A stretch of DNA of 64,000 nucleotides from Trematomus loennbergii (Eukaryota; Chordata; Actinopteri; Perciformes; Nototheniidae): NCBI GenBank assembly GCA_012861695.1, contig JAAOOA010001614.1, positions 16,001 to 80,000 on the forward strand, written 5' to 3'. This document shows, in pieces, positions 31,390 to 42,067 of this stretch (its first letter is position 1; each line of letters begins with the position of its first letter). Position numbers and translations under genes: made by a program. Below the pieces are notes generated by a model, which did not search any database, was not told the DNA's origin, and worked only from the letters and a program-made list of their open reading frames with translations.

Positions 31390-31855
31390 AACACAGGAGA
31401 GGACTCTTTAAAGTAGAGACACTACATACTGATATACACCTGAACATCAGCAGGAAAGGACTCTTTAAAGTAGAGACACTACATACTGATATACACCTGA
31501 ACATCAGCAGGAGAGGACTCTTTAAAGTAGAGACACTACATACTGATATACACCTGAACATCAGCAGGAAAGGACTCTTTAAAGTAGAGACACTACATAC
31601 TGATATACACCTGAACATCAGCAGGAGAGGACTCTTTAAAGTAGAGACACTACATACTGATATACACCTGAACATCAGCAGGAGAGGACTCTTTAAAGTA
31701 GAGACACTGCATACTGATATACACCTGAACATCAGCAGGAGAGGACTTTAAAGTAGAGACACTACATACTGATATACACCTGAACATCAGCAGGAGAGGA
31801 CTCTTTAAAGTAGAGACACTACATACTGATATACACCTGAACATCAGCTGGAGCC
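31390..31855. repeat. 57-bp minisatellite just 3' of the NLR
   Basis: Eight units of GGACTCTTTAAAGTAGAGAC plus TGATATACACCTGAACATCA, exactly 57 bp apart at 31401, 31458, 31515, 31572, 31629 and 31686, with a small deletion near 31743. A single related unit is at 63240-63290 beside the second B30.2 copy. Confidence 0.95.
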
Positions 31856-31859
31856 TTTT

Positions 31860-32130
31860 TTTCAATAAATCCTTCAGCCCCTCATATGCTTCCAAGGACA
31901 TGGTAAAAGGACAGCCTAAAAGGCGGAAAGGGGTATATTATATTACTATTTCGCAAATGAGGGCCTAGGCCCCTTGTCATGTCTGCCGATATCTGGTTTT
32001 CTTATGTCTGTTTCTTTTAATCTGTGTCTATGTTGTTGTCAGTGACGTATTGTCTTATCTTTTTAAATGCCTTTGTGATGTGCTGCAACCCATTCCCCCT
32101 CAGGGACAAATAAACGAATACTACTACTAC
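31860..32130 (+). mobile_element. LINE-like 3' tail ending (TAC)n
   Basis: Non-coding stretch ending CCTCAGGGACAAATAAACGA then ATACTACTACTAC, consistent with a LINE 3' UTR and short-repeat tail. No ORF is present. Confidence 0.45.
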
Positions 32131-32148
32131 TTATATCGATAATGATCA

Positions 32149-35100
32149 TTATATTTCAGTGAAATACCTACTCTGTTTACACAGGTCCTTCTCAATCTGC
32201 TGGATCTCTCTTTGCACAGCTCTTGAACATCCTGTCAGGTAGCGGCAATGGTTCTTCATCTCTTTGATGAGAATCCCATCCTCTTCTCGAAGTCGAGAGA
32301 GCAGCATGACTTTGTCAAAGGCCATTGTCTTTGTCTCGAGGGGGACGGTGGATGCTATAACGAAGTGAATATGTTGAGTTTATTTAACAGTAATGAAAAC
32401 AAACTTCCATAGTTGTTAATACATTAAAACTTATATTACTAGAACAAGTGACAAAATAGCATATGGAACATTGTGTGGAAGATTTAAATAGACTGCATGA
32501 CTGATCATGTCAAACAAAAACAGTATAAAAAACAGCAAAGATATAAAAATATCCGCTTTGTTAAGTGCAGAAAAATGCATATACCAGAATCCCATGGCCA
32601 AATAGGGAAGTCTTGACTTAGGACTGCATCTGCTGTATCAAACAGCCTCTGTGTCTGGCACAAGGTTGTTGTAAGCTGCAATCGCCCTCCTCCAGTTTCC
32701 GCTTGTTCTTTGCAATGATATCCCGTTTGGGCTTGCGGTCTTTGTTATTGTCTATAAATGACAGGAAGTGCAAAGATAAAAAATATCCAAATAACTTTTT
32801 ATATTTAGCGTTATTTCAAAAAGAATACAATAACAATAACAATAATAATAATAACACACCTATGGTTCTGTACAGCTCAATTTTCCGCTGTTTGATTTTG
32901 AGGGCGAGGCCCTCCATGACCCGCTGCAGCCCCTGTTGATCCTGGCAGTTGGTGGACTTTGGACCTTAATGTAAACATTCAATTGTCAATTAACACAATT
33001 TCCTTAAATGTAAAATGTCAACTAACAGTTGACATTTAATATTTTGTAGCTACAGGAAAAATCTTACTTGATGCAGCCCACTCCTCAACCTCCTTCACCC
33101 ACTGCTTCATTCCCTCCTCTGTTGTCTGCAGTTTTGTTTGCAGATTTTGAATGTCCTTGTCCATTTCATCAGTCCTTTTCTTGGTCTGCAAATGTTATAA
33201 ATTACATTTGTATCATTGTGAGAAAATAACACCAACCACTAGTGTTTTCTTTGTCACTAAAGTAGGCTGTTCAATTTGAGTTGTTATAGTAGCGGTTAGA
33301 AGTTTCAGCCTCAATTCAAAGTTAACAGATACTTTAGGTCATCAATGAACACATTCAGAGGACTTGACGAGGACATCAAAGCATCAAAAATAGTTTTACA
33401 GACATCAGTGCATGACCGTCCAAACATTTTCACTGAGCTGTTATCGAGCAACCGAATATATTTAGTCTATGTTTAAGAAAAGAGTTGCAGCCAAAACATA
33501 TGCACATTGTTGTATTTTATATTGTGAAAAAAGATATTCAATTACATGACAAAATGACCTTCACATATCGTTGAGACAGGTATCTGAGCAAGTTCTGCTT
33601 CTTCCTCAAGTTCCATCCACGAGCATGTATCGTTATCATGTCAGTACGTCCTGAAACATACTTGAGCCACAATAAGATGTTAAAACAACTACTCACTTGC
33701 TTTGGACATGTATTTTGTGGTCGTTGCCACACGAGAGAGGTATGAATTGACAGCCTCCACTTCCTCTCCAACTGTCAAACCTAGAGCCATTTGAAACAGA
33801 AACTTAGTACTTATTTTTAATTTTTTTTTATTACCGAAAGAATATCATTGTAACATACCTGCCCCTTCCTGGTTGCGACCACTCCACTCCACCTGAGAAT
33901 AGTCAACAATAAATTGAATTATGTCAGTTTAGACATTAAAATACCCTATTAACCAAAAACGATAAAAAACATTACATTTATACCTCGCATTTTGTCGAGT
34001 GACCTTTCGCATGCATCACTGACAGAAATGGCCGCATTTGCAGGACATACTGCAGTTCTGGAAAGGACTCAACTACCCTCTGTATATATGGGTAGTATTT
34101 ACACATGACGTCAGTGCAAACAAACTCAATCTTGTGTTCTTTTCCAAGATCTTGCTGTAGGTAGAGAGGGTAGGCAAAGATTTCCCCACGAAACATGTTG
34201 AGGCCTGCAACCAAAACAAAGATAGATTTCTTTGAAAAGGGTTTATTTCATTACTATATTAATGGATATTCTAAAAAATACAAAGATAAGTTATTACTGT
34301 CATGAAAGTGCATAATTACTTGTGAATCATAACTGGTACTCAAATGTTTAAAGACCATTTTAGTATGGCCTTTTTGTAAGTACAAAAAATATGTAAATGG
34401 ATTTTCAATTAAAGGTGGGGTAGGTCATTTTGGAGAAACCAGCTCGAGATCGCTAGAATTTGAAAATACACAACCGGAGAAAATCTGCCACTTCCTCACA
34501 GAGCCCCTCCTCCAACACACACGAACGCGCACATGACCAATGAGGGCACGAGATAAGTTTGTGCACAGATGGAAGGCTGACAGGCAGGTAGGCCATCCAG
34601 TTATTTTAGCCGGGCCGGCTCAGATGATTGGTCGTGCTTTTTACAGTACTACAGCTTCCACAGATGATATTTATTTATGGATTTTTTGTCAAAGCACTTC
34701 AGATATTCATTGCTATCAGGATGTTAAGAGCATTCCATGGAATATAACAAAAAGTGTATCTTGAGCCGGTTTCTCAAACTTACCTACCCCACCTTTAAAA
34801 TACATTATTTTACCACTAAATAGAATGCAGTGTCTGCAAACAGATGTCATCATTCCCTCTTCATCCAGTCTGGCCTCTGACTTTCTGGTAGCCTCCCTGC
34901 CTGCTTTGAAGTTGGATTTACCGCAGGATGGGCGTCCAGGTGCCTATTGAAAAAAGCATTACAATAGACATTCCAAAAAGTAAATTACATCTCATGCATT
35001 TTACATCTTACAAAACTACAATAACTTTAGCACATATGAGACAAGTCACAGTAAAACTCACAGGTTTTACTTTGTCTCGAATCCTTTGCACAAATCCTTC

Positions 35101-38100
35101 AACATCTGTGTCTTTGGCAATGAAAGTTCCTTCAAAGTATGGGCATTCGACCGTCCTATGAAGAAATAAGCATTTGATTGGGGAATATAGTATATAAAGA
35201 TAATAGTCCATGTTGCTTTCTTGCTACTTACCCCTGACGATTGAAGCGATACCATTTTCTGTTGCCATCCAGAGACACTGCGACCATGTCATCACCACAG
35301 GCAGGACATGAGAAATGGTCATCTCCAAGAAGTTTCTCAATTTCGTGCCGGCAATATGTCCATTCCAAGAAACTTCTTTGGAAATTGTCACCAGATGTTA
35401 TCCCAGCCTAATAAGTAGGAATTCATAATAAAATGCTAGATACATGTCAACATGCAAATACTATAAAGCATGGATTAAGTATAATATTTATTTATCTTTC
35501 CTCCAAGTCCTTTTGCAAATGATTGCACAAATTCACTTCATCTGCCAAATCTAAAATACAATACACAATTTGTATAATGTATCAAAATGTGCATTACCCT
35601 GCCAGCACGAACTGAGCGACTTTCCAGCATTCGAATGAAAGCGTGTCTACTCACACCAGGTGCACTGATTTTGAGATCTTCATATGTGGCAAAAAGATCG
35701 ATGGAAAAAACTGTGTGGAATTCAATTGTTCCAGGCCAGTATCCATTTGAGATCAAATCTTTGATCTGTGGTGTCCACTGGCAGTGGCAGTTCTCACAGG
35801 TCAGCAGAGGAACAGAGAGGTCATAACGACCTGTTGGGACAAGCACCAAGTCAAATCAAAGTCACAATAAAGGTAAGAAAATGTATTTGTACTTTTACAA
35901 ATGTTCAAAGATATGTTACCATGTATGTTGATGAAGATTACTTTTTGCCCACCACTCAATGACACATTGTCTGCATTGCAGCTGCAAATCTTTCTGGGCA
36001 AAGAAAATGGCAGGAGACGAACTATGTAAAAGATAAAGGGATAATGGTTACTTCTACTGGGCAAGTACAGGTATATCATACATTATGATGGGATTGAAAA
36101 GTAATTTTAGTGAAAAAGGTCTATACAGTATATACCTTCTTCACACGGTGATGGCTGACCACGAGCATCTTCAGTGATAATATCAGTGGGAGGAATTGCT
36201 TTGTAACTATCTCCTACAAATAGACATCTGTTATGCAAACTGTACTTCCGATGTACAGTTATGTCACATTTGGGGAAGGCAGTCTGTGCAACAAATGACT
36301 GCATCTTTAGCTTTGCACAGTTGACAAAGACCCTTCGGGATCTTTCCTGCCTCAAGCATGGCTTCAAGAAGCTGAGGTCTTGCTTTCCGCCATCTTTCAT
36401 CAGATAAAGCCTGACGTACTGTCCATGTTCGACCAGATGAGGCTTCTGTGGAATTTGAACATCCGGCAACATCCTCCTCAACTGCATCAAGCATCTTTTG
36501 CAGTTCCTGTATATGAAGGTCTTGGGAAATGAGGATAACAGATGTAAGCAAGACAGAATAGATGGTAAAGAAAGCCTTAAGAGTCACAAAACAACTTCAA
36601 ATGTCAGGTGGTTATTCAAATTGATTGCGTTTACATGGGTATGAATAACCCGTTTATAATTGTGAACACAATATTGCCTCATAAACGTGTTATTCATGTC
36701 CATATAAACAAAGTCATTGAGTGAGATTGCAAGGTGTAATGTCATGTTCACCCATATTATTTTTAAGGAACAATACAATTGTTCAAAATTAAGTTTAATG
36801 AATGTACTTGCAAAATGTCTTGCAGAAATATATTAGTGTATGAGTTTATTAAATGGATACAATTATCTAAATAAAAATAACGGAAATGGTGGCATAACTA
36901 TTTTGATATAGAATCTTACCAATCATATTGTGGGTCTGTTGCACCTCAGAGGTGAATGTGCCTGCATATCAAAACATAGAGGGAATTCATCATTACTACA
37001 TTTGACCTAAACTGTGACCTTTGACTCAATATTGCATCCCTATTCTCCATGTTCATTTAGCACTATACGAATACTTAATTTTCTTTGCAATACATGTAGT
37101 ACTTAATTTAAAATCGTATTACTCTCAAAGTGACACATGTGCCAGGTACATACGGCCCCATACCCACATGCACAACACCTAAAAAAAGCACAAACTGTAG
37201 CAAAATGTTGACACTGATAAGAGAGCTTACCTTCTGTGCTGTCTGCAACATGTTCTGCAGAAATATTTGGTAACTGCGACTGACCAGTTTTTTTCTGACG
37301 TTTGGCGAGCACTAGAAAGACAAGAATAGTAATTCAAGAATTACATTTTCAAAATAGAAACAACAGAAAAACACAGATACAACAGTATGATCTGGCTTAA
37401 CATACCTTTTGAAGAACTGCAAGTCTTTACAATCAGCCGCCCAAATTGGTCTCTTTCTCTCCATTTTACTGCAGGCTGACAGTCCTATTTAGCATGGTAA
37501 TACAAGCTTTTCATGTTACATCAAACCATTCCATTCCAATTGTTAACACCAGTTAAATTAAAACAACAAATGCTGTCTACATATGTGATAACTTGAAAGA
37601 GTACATTTGCAAATCAGCTCTGTGCTTCATTGTTCAGTCAGTAGAATAATGACATTGTGTGTGTGTTCACTTATCCCAAGGAGCATGTTAAAGAGAAGTA
37701 TCCATACATTTAAATGGAACATTAAACTGTGCCTGAATACTGAAACTAAGTTCATTATTTCGTCATTATATAGACCATTACGTAGAGATGTCCATGGACA
37801 TAGTATACTATTTTCCCTTTAGATTAAACTTTTTTGTTTCCTGTATCCAACACAAATACAGTTGGAATATACAACTGCATTTGTGAAATGAATAGGATGT
37901 TTGCAGACGTGAATAGGTTTAATATTGGCATTTGTTAATCTCTATTAGACAAAGTGGACATTTGTAGTAGATTTTTTTGGACAAAGATTGTTGGAAAGTT
38001 ACAAGTTAAAAGCTAGTTAGAGCAGTACTGTACATTCAGACATTACACAATGGATTTAAAAGCATTGATTAAAACATTAAAGGTAGGGTAGGTCAGTTTG

Positions 38101-38661
38101 AGAAACCGGCTTGAGATACACTTTTTGTTATATTCCATGGAATGCTCTTAACATCCTGATAGCAATGAATATCTGAAGTGCTTTGACAATAAATCCATAA
38201 AGAAATATCATCTGTGGAAGCTGTAGTTCTGTAAAAAGCACGACCAATCATCTGAGCCGGCCCGGCTAAAATAACTGGATGGCCTACCTGCCTGTCAGCC
38301 TTCCATCTGTGCAACACTTATCTCGTGCCCTCATTGGTCATGTGCGCGTTCGTGTGTGTTGGAGGGGGGCTCTGTGAGGAAGTGGCAGATTTTCTCCGGT
38401 TGTGTATTTTCAAATTCTAGCGATCTCGAGCCGGTTTCTCAAACTTACCTACCCCACCTTTAATGATGACATTTTACATAAAGTACCTGCTGCATAAACC
38501 CAAGAATGTATCTTATAAACAATCAATTCAAGGATTACTTTACCTCTTTGTAGTTTTTCACCCAGTTTAGCTTTAATTGTGTCGATTTCTTCCTTGTCTT
38601 CATCACTATCAGATTCATCCCAGTTTAGAGAGGTCCTTCGAGGTGCCTGTCGCCCAGCCAT
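32149..38661 (-). CDS. KDZ-superfamily (Zisupton-like) transposase gene, about 16 exons
   Basis: Minus-strand exons, each with GT-AG edges (plus coordinates): 38661-38544, 37484-37406, 37312-37231, 36961-36920, 36520-36136, 36021-35920, 35830-35598, 35407-35232, 35155-35062, 34943-34814, 34204-33984, 33892-33859, 33780-33697, 33650-33559, 33185-33068, 32964-32860, 32752-32587 and 32354-32149. The product has an acidic N-terminus, a CxC2-type cysteine cluster, and the KDZ RNase H-like core with expected D, D and E positions (V-S-L-D-G-N; V-C-T-D-V-M-C-K-Y; G-E-E-V-E-A-V-N-S). Then comes G-R-N-Q-E-G-A-G and a coiled-coil C-terminus. It would move DNA by cut-and-paste. Apparent +1 bases in homopolymers break the frame in at least two exons (near 36264 and within 32752-32587). 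Exons 1-3 joins are uncertain. Fish annotation pipelines often label such copies HMG domain-containing protein 3-like. Confidence 0.82.
33697..33780 (-). CDS. KDZ gene catalytic-Glu exon
   Basis: Follows the 34-bp G-R-N-Q-E-G-A-G exon in frame: L-T-V-G-E-E-V-E-A-V-N-S-Y-L-S-R, the G-E-x-x-E motif that supplies the catalytic Glu, then T-T-K-Y-M-S-K. Confidence 0.82.
33984..34204 (-). CDS. KDZ gene second catalytic-Asp exon
   Basis: G-L-N-M-F-R-G-E-I-F-A-Y-P-L-Y-L-Q, then F-V-C-T-D-V-M-C-K-Y-Y-P-Y and M-H-A-K-G-H-S-T-K-C-E. The D-V-x-C-K-Y-x-P motif holds the second Asp and the H-A-K-x-H motif follows as in other KDZ enzymes. Confidence 0.85.
34413..34794. mobile_element. TTAA-target MITE-1, copy a
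   Basis: A 382-bp element flanked by TTAA (34409-34412 and 34795-34798). The ends are AGGTGGGGTAGGT and ACCTACCCCACCT, extending about 40 bp as imperfect inverted repeats (TTTCTCAAACTTACC, GAGCCGGTTTCTC). It is in an intron of the KDZ gene. No coding capacity. Confidence 0.9.
34814..34943 (-). CDS. KDZ gene C-G-x-S / L-D-E / C-R-H exon
   Basis: P-S-C-G-K-S-N-F-K-A-G, then R-L-D-E-E-G-M-M-T-S-V-C-R-H-C-I-L-F, matching the KDZ segment in which a Cys-Gly, an L-D-E-x-G and a C-R-H occur in this order. The intron downstream of this exon holds MITE copy a (34413-34794). Confidence 0.8.
35232..35407 (-). CDS. KDZ gene first catalytic-Asp exon
   Basis: Encodes A-G-I-T-S-G-D-N-F-Q-R-S-F-L-E-W, then C-P-A-C-G-D-D-M-V-A-V-S-L-D-G-N-R-K-W-Y-R-F. 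The C-P-A-C and V-S-L-D-G-N-x-K-x-Y-R-F block is the most conserved KDZ motif and supplies the first catalytic Asp. Confidence 0.85.
36136..36520 (-). CDS. KDZ gene CxC2 cysteine-cluster exon
   Basis: Joins in frame from the 42-bp exon at 36961-36920. It has a helical lead (L-H-I-Q-E-L-Q-K-M-L-D) and a W-R-K-A-R-P-Q-L-L-E-A-M segment. The cluster follows: C-Q-L-C-K-A-K-D-A-V-I-C-C-T-D-C-L-P and, in the next frame, K-C-D-I-T-V-H-R-K-Y-S-L-H-N-R. The frame switch falls at a CCCC run near 36277, which suggests one extra C. The cluster is the zinc-binding module typically fused to KDZ transposases. Confidence 0.8.
38081..38459. mobile_element. TTAA-target MITE-1, copy b
   Basis: Same family as copy a, flanked by TTAA (38077-38080, 38460-38463). 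The interior (CATTGGTCATGTGCGCGTTC) runs opposite to copy a. It lies in the first intron of the KDZ gene. Confidence 0.9.
38544..38661 (-). CDS. KDZ gene first coding exon (acidic)
   Basis: Starts M-A-G-R-Q-A-P-R-R-T-S-L, then N-W-D-E-S-D-S-D-E-D-K-E-E and a basic/helical tail to CAAAGAG|GTAAAG. ATG is the first in the exon. The following 79-bp exon joins openly, but a different frame there looks more protein-like, so the exact join is unsure. Confidence 0.6.
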
Positions 38662-39059
38662 GGTTTCCTTGAGGAAGACACAAATCAAGCTTGGTCTGTG
38701 GTATCTGTTGGTAGCACAAACAGAAACTGTATTTCAAACAGCTGTATTATTAGTATGTTTGTACAAAGTAAAACAAAACAAAAAAGAGAAATCTAACGGT
38801 AACAACATTATGTTTATTTTCTTCTTTCATTAACTTCACCTTTGTAGTGCCGAGAGATAGGAGTCGGAGGCGGTGCATCGAAGGTGCAAATGGGAACTTT
38901 AATGAGCAGCAGAAAACCACATGTTGTCGGGTCGCAGCCCGGGAAGAGAAGAGAAAGCGAAAGGGAGGGCACGCGATAAATACAGTCAACAACATATGTG
39001 TCCGTGCGGAAACAATACCCCCAACCTGTAGTTCCATGAGTGAATGATGTAACCCAGCG

Positions 39060-39130
39060 CCATATAGAGAGATATTATTATATCTCTATATATATATATT
39101 ATATATATAAATTATTATATATATATATTA
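39060..39130. repeat. (AT)n-rich microsatellite
   Basis: ATATCTCTATATATATATAT and related TA runs upstream of the KDZ gene. It is a possible cruciform but otherwise unremarkable. Confidence 0.8.
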
Positions 39131-39188
39131 TACGTTCTATTATACGGCTCTGATGTAACCTAGTTAATTAGTGATCACTACACCTTGA

Positions 39189-39228
39189 ACAATATAACAG
39201 GTAGGTTATAACCTACCTGTTATATTGT
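39189..39228. repeat. perfect 40-bp palindrome
   Basis: The half ACAATATAACAGGTAGGTTA is followed immediately by its exact reverse complement, with no spacer. It lies between the divergent KDZ and cysteine-rich genes. Confidence 0.9.
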
Positions 39229-39330
39229 CAACAAAATAAAACTCGAAATATTACAGTATAGGCCTACTGTATACTTGATCAACTGATAGTTGAAAATAAT
39301 ATTTAGATTTTATTTAGCCACAGTGTTATT

Positions 39331-39471
39331 ATGGCTGGTCGCAGTCATCCAAGATGTTCGGCTCAAATTGCCTTAGAGATGAGACTTAATGAAGAACAGG
39401 ATGAGGAAGATGAAGCATTTGTTGATCCTGATTCTGAGTCTGACATCTCTGATGCTGATGACCTAGAGTAG
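39331..39471 (+). other. short acidic ORF, possibly a piggyBac transposase N-terminus
   Basis: A 46-codon ORF, M-A-G-R-S-H-P-R-C-S-A-Q-I-A-L-E-M, then a D/E/S-rich tract and a stop. PiggyBac transposases start with such an ALE-x-x-L plus acidic segment, but no catalytic domain follows. The first four residues equal those of the KDZ first exon (MAGR), which may be chance. Confidence 0.35.
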
Positions 39472-39952
39472 GCCTATGTGCCACAGGGTCAAGCCTGTGA
39501 TCGTCATTTGTGAGGCATGTGTTGTTGGCGGAAATCTCGGTCTGGGCCAGTTCAAAAGAAGTGGCTGGAGGCGGACAGAGTTCGATGCAATATAACTTTT
39601 ATTACGTCAAAATACATAAATCAAAGTCCGAGCAGACCCCGGGATCATACTTACACACACGTGCCCTGGAGGCGTTACGTCACATTGACCGCTTCTTGAC
39701 CTTCACCAAAGTTCATTATCAAGTGAGGAGAGACAGGTCTCTTTCCCAGTTGTAACCTCACATCTCATTAGCTTCAGGCAATGTGAATAATAATTAACCT
39801 TAACCTAAAAGTGGCATTTTCGTTCAACCTGACACACACACACACACATACTGTACACACTCAGAGAGAGAGAGAGAGTGGGACATAAAGACATGGGCAC
39901 TAGCACTAGCCGTTGTCCGTTTGTGCTGCCATTGTTTGCCTGACTTTTTTCT

Positions 39953-41162
39953 ATATCCTCCTGGGACCCAGCCCACTGTGGTGGACATTTTGTTAACATG
40001 CATCTCCTTTTACTCTTTTGAGCTACTCTATCAATCCCTGATGTACTGTACAGAGGACATCCTGGTCTTTCCATTGATATGTCATTGGTTAAAATTGCAT
40101 GCTGGGAAGTTCCTCTTTCTTTTCATCCAAAATGACTGGCATACCAAAAACAAAATGTTATTGAAGCAGGAGAAGTCAAATATTGTTGAATAATTGTAAT
40201 TTTTACCATGAAAATCATATAGTTCTTGTTTATTAACATGTGAGGAACTATATAATTAGTTCTGAAAGCAATTAAATAATTCAAGTTTTCAAATAACAGC
40301 CCTTTTATAAATGTCATTCTAGTCGACGTCAGGACCGTCTTCATGGACTTTATGACTCAATATTGTTGCAGGAGACAGAACTGAAGCAGACATTTTCTGT
40401 ACCAGATAGTTCAGGGAGATTGAGATGTTGAGCTCTCAGATGATGAGAGAGATGAGGGTTTCACACCTGGGGTAGAAGAGGGTCAAGAAGAAGGGGGGGA
40501 AATATGCAGGAGGCTCCATGAGCGCACAGATACAGACAGAGAGACAGATAGGGACGAGCTGGAAAGACATGGCCCTCTGTGGGCCAAGAGTAGCACCTAT
40601 GTCTTATTGTTGTTTTTATTTTAAGTGGAGCCAGGACAAATGAGAATTGCCTCAGGAATGCAAGCTTTGTTTCTATGAGCAGGTCAAATGGAGACCACAT
40701 CCATAAAACTAGTCAAGATGACTCTACAGCCCGTGCCGACTGGAGTCAATGAGGTACTTTTCCAGTACATTGACTACAACGTCTTTGAAGATCTGGAAAG
40801 ATTCACCAAAAACCAAACTAGTTTTTTATTGACCAAATAAACAGCAATGTTCAGATCAATTACTTATTCATGTTTTAAATAACGGTGAATGTATTATTGT
40901 ATTAAAGTCACTCTATAACCATAATACGTTATTGTATTAATGTCACTCTATAACCATAATACGTTATTGTCTATCTGTTCATTTTGGCTGTCTTTTCAAA
41001 CTAATATGGTCCCGACGTCCTCTACAGTGGACATACTGTAACATTTAAAAATTAAATAAAAAAAGTCTAAATTGCAAGATGTTTTTTTCAACCCTAAATA
41101 GGTAGGAAATCACAAAAAAAGGAAATTGGAAGACACTTTTTCCTCAGGTCCCAGGAGGATAT
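39953..41162. repeat. 16-bp inverted repeat pair 1.2 kb apart
   Basis: ATATCCTCCTGGGACC (39953-39968) and its reverse complement GGTCCCAGGAGGATAT (41147-41162) are perfect. They could be ends of a degraded non-autonomous DNA element. The interior has no ORF with a known domain. Confidence 0.5.
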
Positions 41163-41239
41163 TACACTTTTATCAATAACAGAAAAAATTATCAATTTGA
41201 AATATCAATGCTTCAATTTATAGCAAACAACTACAAAGA

Positions 41240-41430
41240 CACACAAACACATTACATTACCAAATCAACAAAAAATAAATGCAAAACATCTGCTAAGAGA
41301 CAATAAGAGACCACTGAGACACACAGTGATCACAGAGAGATGCAAAACTATAGAGAGATGGTTAACAACTGCAAAGAGACACAACATGACTACAAGGAGA
41401 CACACAGCAACCACAGGGAGACAAAGAACA
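41240..41430. repeat. GAGACACA-type degenerate tandem repeat
   Basis: Repeated (A)GAGACACACAG / CAAAGAGACACAACA modules of about 15-22 bp. The hydrophobic minus-strand ORF over this region is an artefact of the repeat. Confidence 0.6.
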
Positions 41431-41570
41431 CAAATATGGTTAAAATTCAATAGCCTATCCCCCATTTTACAATAGGACATTTAAAATCTGATTTGCAAAT
41501 GTTTTAACCATCCCCTTACATTTGTCAGAATACTCTCAATTCAGTAGGCTAACGCAAATATATTTTAAAG

Positions 41571-41590
41571 ACTACAATTCCCTAAGAGCC
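41571..41590 (+). promoter_or_regulatory. ZNF143/SBS-like promoter motif
   Basis: ACTACAATTCCCTAAGAGCC matches the first 12 bases of the ZNF143/Staf site ACTACAATTCCCAGCATGC. It sits about 120 bp before a strong GTAAGT donor and 500 bp before the first ATG of the spliced gene at 42068. It is therefore a plausible promoter element; the neighbouring 41640-41700 stretch is GC-richer. Confidence 0.5.
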
Positions 41591-41599
41591 GCAGGAAAA

Positions 41600-41745
41600 A
41601 ATAAATAATAACGCGGGTTTATACAGTCGTTGCAGTGATGGGCGTGCTGGACTCATTTTTGGCAGACTCCGCTTGCTTTTCGGCGGCGTGCGGTAAGTTT
41701 TGGCGGACTTGCGGTACATGTCCAGACTCTGCAGAACCTCAACGG
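41600..41745 (+). other. candidate non-coding first exon of the cysteine-rich gene
   Basis: GC-richer segment with donors GCG|GTAAGT at 41692/41693 and ACGG|GTAAG at 41745/41746. No ORF. Inferred to be 5' UTR because it lies between the ZNF143-like site and the coding exon at 42059. Confidence 0.4.
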
Positions 41746-42067
41746 GTAAGACATTTATTGTATGAACTTAATGTGAGCTAGATAGTAACATTAGTTATGT
41801 TTGCAATTGGTCCATCTTGATACAGACGTTTCATGAGAAGATTCTACAGAGAAGGGTTATAATATAATTTGTTGCTAGGCTACCAACAAAAACTGTACAT
41901 TTGTACATGCAATATTATAGGCTATAGGCCTACAAGAAATAGCTCTCCTAACACTTGACCAGCACTATATTGCACAAAATACTCGGACAGTCTAACATTC
42001 ATGTTTTAAAGTCACTATCAAGAACTAGCTAACTGTGAACGTCATCCTATTGTTGCAGAGTGCAGAC

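Noticed and set aside
31390..31855. CRISPR-like array of regularly spaced 57-bp repeats
   Set aside because: The whole unit is conserved with no variable spacers, and the context is vertebrate; it is a minisatellite.
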